Notes under the pieces: generated by a model
What the model was told of the DNA's origin: nothing
Database searches by the model: none
Seen by the model: the letters and a program-made list of their open reading frames with translations, nothing else
DNA from: Enteropsectra breve
Lineage: Eukaryota > Microsporidia
Direction: 5' to 3'
DNA length: 15,044 nucleotides
Assembly: GCA_024243835.1 (NCBI GenBank)
Contig: JALPMN010000529.1
Location: 1-15,044, forward strand
Position numbers and translations under genes: made by a program
Part shown: piece after piece, positions 13,140-15,044 of the stretch
Layout: every line of letters begins with the position of its first letter
How positions within the stretch are numbered: the first letter of the stretch is position 1

Positions 13140-14885
13140 ATGATAGAAAAAAACTTGGAGGAGACAAATGATGATCACAAAAATAAAAAATTAGTCCCAA
13201 AAATGGAAGGTGCAGATAAAGAAGAGGACCGGGAAAGTATAAAGGAGGAGATGCACGCAAGTGCGGATGATTATCGGGGCGAGTGCGATGGCAGTGCTGG
13301 TGCAGCCAAGATGGGTGAAGTGCACCGCTACAACCCGATGTACTACGATGTACAGGCACCCTACACGTCCATACAAGAACCTAATTACTATCAATCACAA
13401 TCTGGAACAAAAAATTTTACTTCTGAACAGAGGAATTCCAGAACATACCGGGAAGAGGCGAATCCCATGTACTACACTAAAGGCGGCTATGCGAATAGCG
13501 CGAATGCTGGCTATTACTACAACGATCCAATGAATTATGGCGAACGCAAGTATTATGGTGGGCAGGCTTACCCCGGCAGTCCATCGTATTACAACATCTC
13601 GCCTTACTATCTTAATAAAGAATATATAAGCAAGGACTATGCCGGTAAAGAATATCCAAGCAAAGAATATATAAGCAAAGACTATCCAAGCAAAGACTAT
13701 GCTAACAAAGAGTACTCAAGCAAAGATTTTATAAACAAGGACTATGGCACAAGTAAGAATTATAGCGCAAGTAAAGAATATGCGGGCGGCAGCCCCTACA
13801 ACCAACCTAATTCAAGTCCATACAACAAAAGTGGCTACGGCCCAGATTACTACGACTACAAGCCGAATGAGATTTACAAGGGCTATGGAAAAGAGGAACT
13901 GCATCGTGAGCCGAACTATGCGATCAAGAATGAGACAAATAAATACGTTAATATGTACAAGGGGATGGAAGCAAAGGAGCCGCATCCACGCACAAGGCTG
14001 TCAGAATACAGCTACAACCCAACATACTACGCAGATCGCAAGGACGGGAAATACAGCGACAAGCTGCCGCGGGAAATGAAGAAGAAAAACAAGCACCGCA
14101 TGTGCTCGAACTGCCAGGCAACAAGCACTCCGTCGTGGAGAAGAGGCGGCAACGGAAAAACGCTTCTGTGCAACGCGTGTGGGCTGTACCAAAAACTGCA
14201 CAACCGCTCACGTCCGTACAGCGTAACTGCCGAGGGAAAAACAAAGGCTCTTAAAGGGAACTATGATAAGCTTATTTGTGTTGTTTGTAACCAGTTCTTT
14301 CCGTCGTGTGAAGTGAAGCAGATGCAGAGCGGACTGATGTGTGAGGGATGTGCTATTTTTTATAAAGGCGATGAAATAAGCAGTGGATATAAAAAAGCTG
14401 CGGGATACGGGGGCACTGCGCCTGCATATGGCAGCAACAGCTCAGGATATGCCGGGGGCTATGATAGCAGCGGATATGCAAATGGATACGATTCAAGCAG
14501 CTACCCGGGAATCTACGATCAAGCGGGATACAGAGCGCCGTACGATAAAAGTGGATACAACAGCATGGGGGCGTATAACGGCGGGATGGCTGGCAGTGGA
14601 TATAAAATAAACGATCTAGATAAATACAACAAAGCATATAGCATCTACCAGCAGCAAAACAGCAAACCAAAAAACTATGCAATAAAAGATGAAACTCCGT
14701 ACCATGTTTATGATTCTAACGGTGTTTATATCGATGCACCGATTACCTACAGCTACGAGAATGTGGGAAACATAAGCAACGATATTGGAAAAGAAAGCAA
14801 ATATGGCGAGAATAGCTATGCGCTAGAAGAGAAAAAAGAAACGAAAAGTAAAGAGGAGAATGAAGAAGATGGCACAGAAAAGTAA
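13140..14885 (+). CDS. GATA-type zinc-finger transcription factor with tyrosine-rich low-complexity flanks
   Basis: 581 residues from ATG 13140. The acidic N-terminal ~60 residues are followed by a long Tyr-, Ser-, Asn- and Lys-rich region (65-300) with NP[MT]YY motifs and nine Lys-[Glu/Asp]-Tyr pentads (159-203). The DNA-binding module is a canonical GATA finger, CX2CX18CX2C (C322, C325, C344, C347), with TPSWRR and LCNACGLYQKLHNRSRP, so sequence-specific binding to GATA sites is expected. A second, degenerate CX2CX17CX2C unit follows (C380, C383, C401, C404). Residues 416-488 form a Gly/Ser-Tyr low-complexity tail like prion-like activation domains. The C terminus is Lys/Glu-rich (KKETKSKEENEEDGTEK). 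The family is well known in fungi as nutrient and development regulators; which pathway this copy controls cannot be read from the sequence. The nucleus is the expected site. Neighbouring genes offer no functional link. Confidence 0.88.
   Translation: MIEKNLEETNDDHKNKKLVPKMEGADKEEDRESIKEEMHASADDYRGECDGSAGAAKMGEVHRYNPMYYDVQAPYTSIQEPNYYQSQSGTKNFTSEQRNSRTYREEANPMYYTKGGYANSANAGYYYNDPMNYGERKYYGGQAYPGSPSYYNISPYYLNKEYISKDYAGKEYPSKEYISKDYPSKDYANKEYSSKDFINKDYGTSKNYSASKEYAGGSPYNQPNSSPYNKSGYGPDYYDYKPNEIYKGYGKEELHREPNYAIKNETNKYVNMYKGMEAKEPHPRTRLSEYSYNPTYYADRKDGKYSDKLPREMKKKNKHRMCSNCQATSTPSWRRGGNGKTLLCNACGLYQKLHNRSRPYSVTAEGKTKALKGNYDKLICVVCNQFFPSCEVKQMQSGLMCEGCAIFYKGDEISSGYKKAAGYGGTAPAYGSNSSGYAGGYDSSGYANGYDSSSYPGIYDQAGYRAPYDKSGYNSMGAYNGGMAGSGYKINDLDKYNKAYSIYQQQNSKPKNYAIKDETPYHVYDSNGVYIDAPITYSYENVGNISNDIGKESKYGENSYALEEKKETKSKEENEEDGTEK
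13614..13748 (+). repeat. Nine imperfect 15-bp tandem repeats (pentapeptide [NSG]-K-[ED]-[YF]-x)
   Basis: Residues 159-203 of the GATA protein read as nine contiguous pentads beginning NKEYI SKDYA GKEYP. The DNA unit is close to AGCAAAGAATATATA, with variation mainly at the fifth codon and at Glu/Asp. Partial units continue for a few codons (TSKNY, SASKEY). Confidence 0.85.
14387..14603 (+). repeat. Gly/Ser-Tyr low-complexity tract (degenerate repeats)
   Basis: Residues about 416-488 of the GATA protein contain repeated G-Y and Y-D-[SKQ] units such as SSGYAGGYDSSGYANGYDSS. The repeat is at protein level, with moderate DNA similarity between units (GGATAY and TACGAT recur). Confidence 0.75.
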
Positions 14886-15022
14886 ATTTTATTTAAATAG
14901 TTTTTTTGATATATAGGCTTTTAATAGTTTAGAAAATTTTAAGCTGATATCTCTGTTAGTAGCTTTCTTAGTTTATTGCAAAGTTATTAGGCTTGTTCAT
15001 TATGATTCAGCTGTTAAGCTTA

Positions 15023-15028
15023 AATAAA
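15023..15028 (+). terminator. Possible polyadenylation signal AATAAA downstream of the GATA gene
   Basis: The first clear plus-strand AATAAA after the GATA gene is 138 bases past its stop, next to a TTAAGCTTAA palindrome (15014-15023). It could instead belong to sequence beyond the window. The rest of 14886-15044 is featureless AT-rich DNA. Confidence 0.2.
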
Positions 15029-15044
15029 GTTCTACAAATAAATG

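Overview
The window reads as nuclear DNA of a small-genome eukaryote, most probably a microsporidian. The genes are intronless and encode eukaryotic proteins: a P5A ATPase, a clamp-loader subunit, a GATA zinc-finger protein and ribosome-biogenesis and translation candidates. Several proteins are clearly shorter than their yeast or human relatives. Intergenic DNA is very AT-rich. Several genes carry an AAATTTT-like element with, in two cases, CCC just before the ATG, which are signals known from Microsporidia. At three genes the AATAAA polyadenylation signal overlaps the stop codon. I could not run a search, so the lineage call and all weaker family names rest on motif reading and remembered family patterns.

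Layout. 1-690 (+): 3' part of an unrecognised gene. 958-2742 (-): beta-propeller protein resembling Utp17/WDR75. 3262-4053 (-): unrecognised helical protein with a signal-peptide-like N terminus. 4086-4220 (-): probable 44-residue membrane microprotein. 4355-7282 (+): P5A ATPase (Spf1/ATP13A1 type). 7412-9148 (-): acidic-headed helical protein resembling eIF3 subunit c but apparently without a PCI domain. 9466-10437 (-): replication factor C small subunit, closest to yeast Rfc3/human RFC5. 10854-11921 (+): protein with a paired Spa2-homology (SHD/GIT) repeat. 11922-13139: 1.2 kb gene-poor stretch with inverted repeats and a possible structured RNA. 13140-14885 (+): GATA zinc-finger protein embedded in tyrosine-rich low-complexity sequence.

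The genes do not form a pathway; they are core housekeeping functions (rRNA processing, translation initiation, DNA replication, ER membrane-protein quality control) beside two regulatory or structural proteins. The most unusual items are the GATA protein (degenerate second finger, tyrosine pentads, duplicated SUMO-consensus-like motif), the SHD protein, and the small membrane ORF next to the P5A ATPase. I found no tRNA, rRNA, CRISPR array, transposase or insertion sequence.
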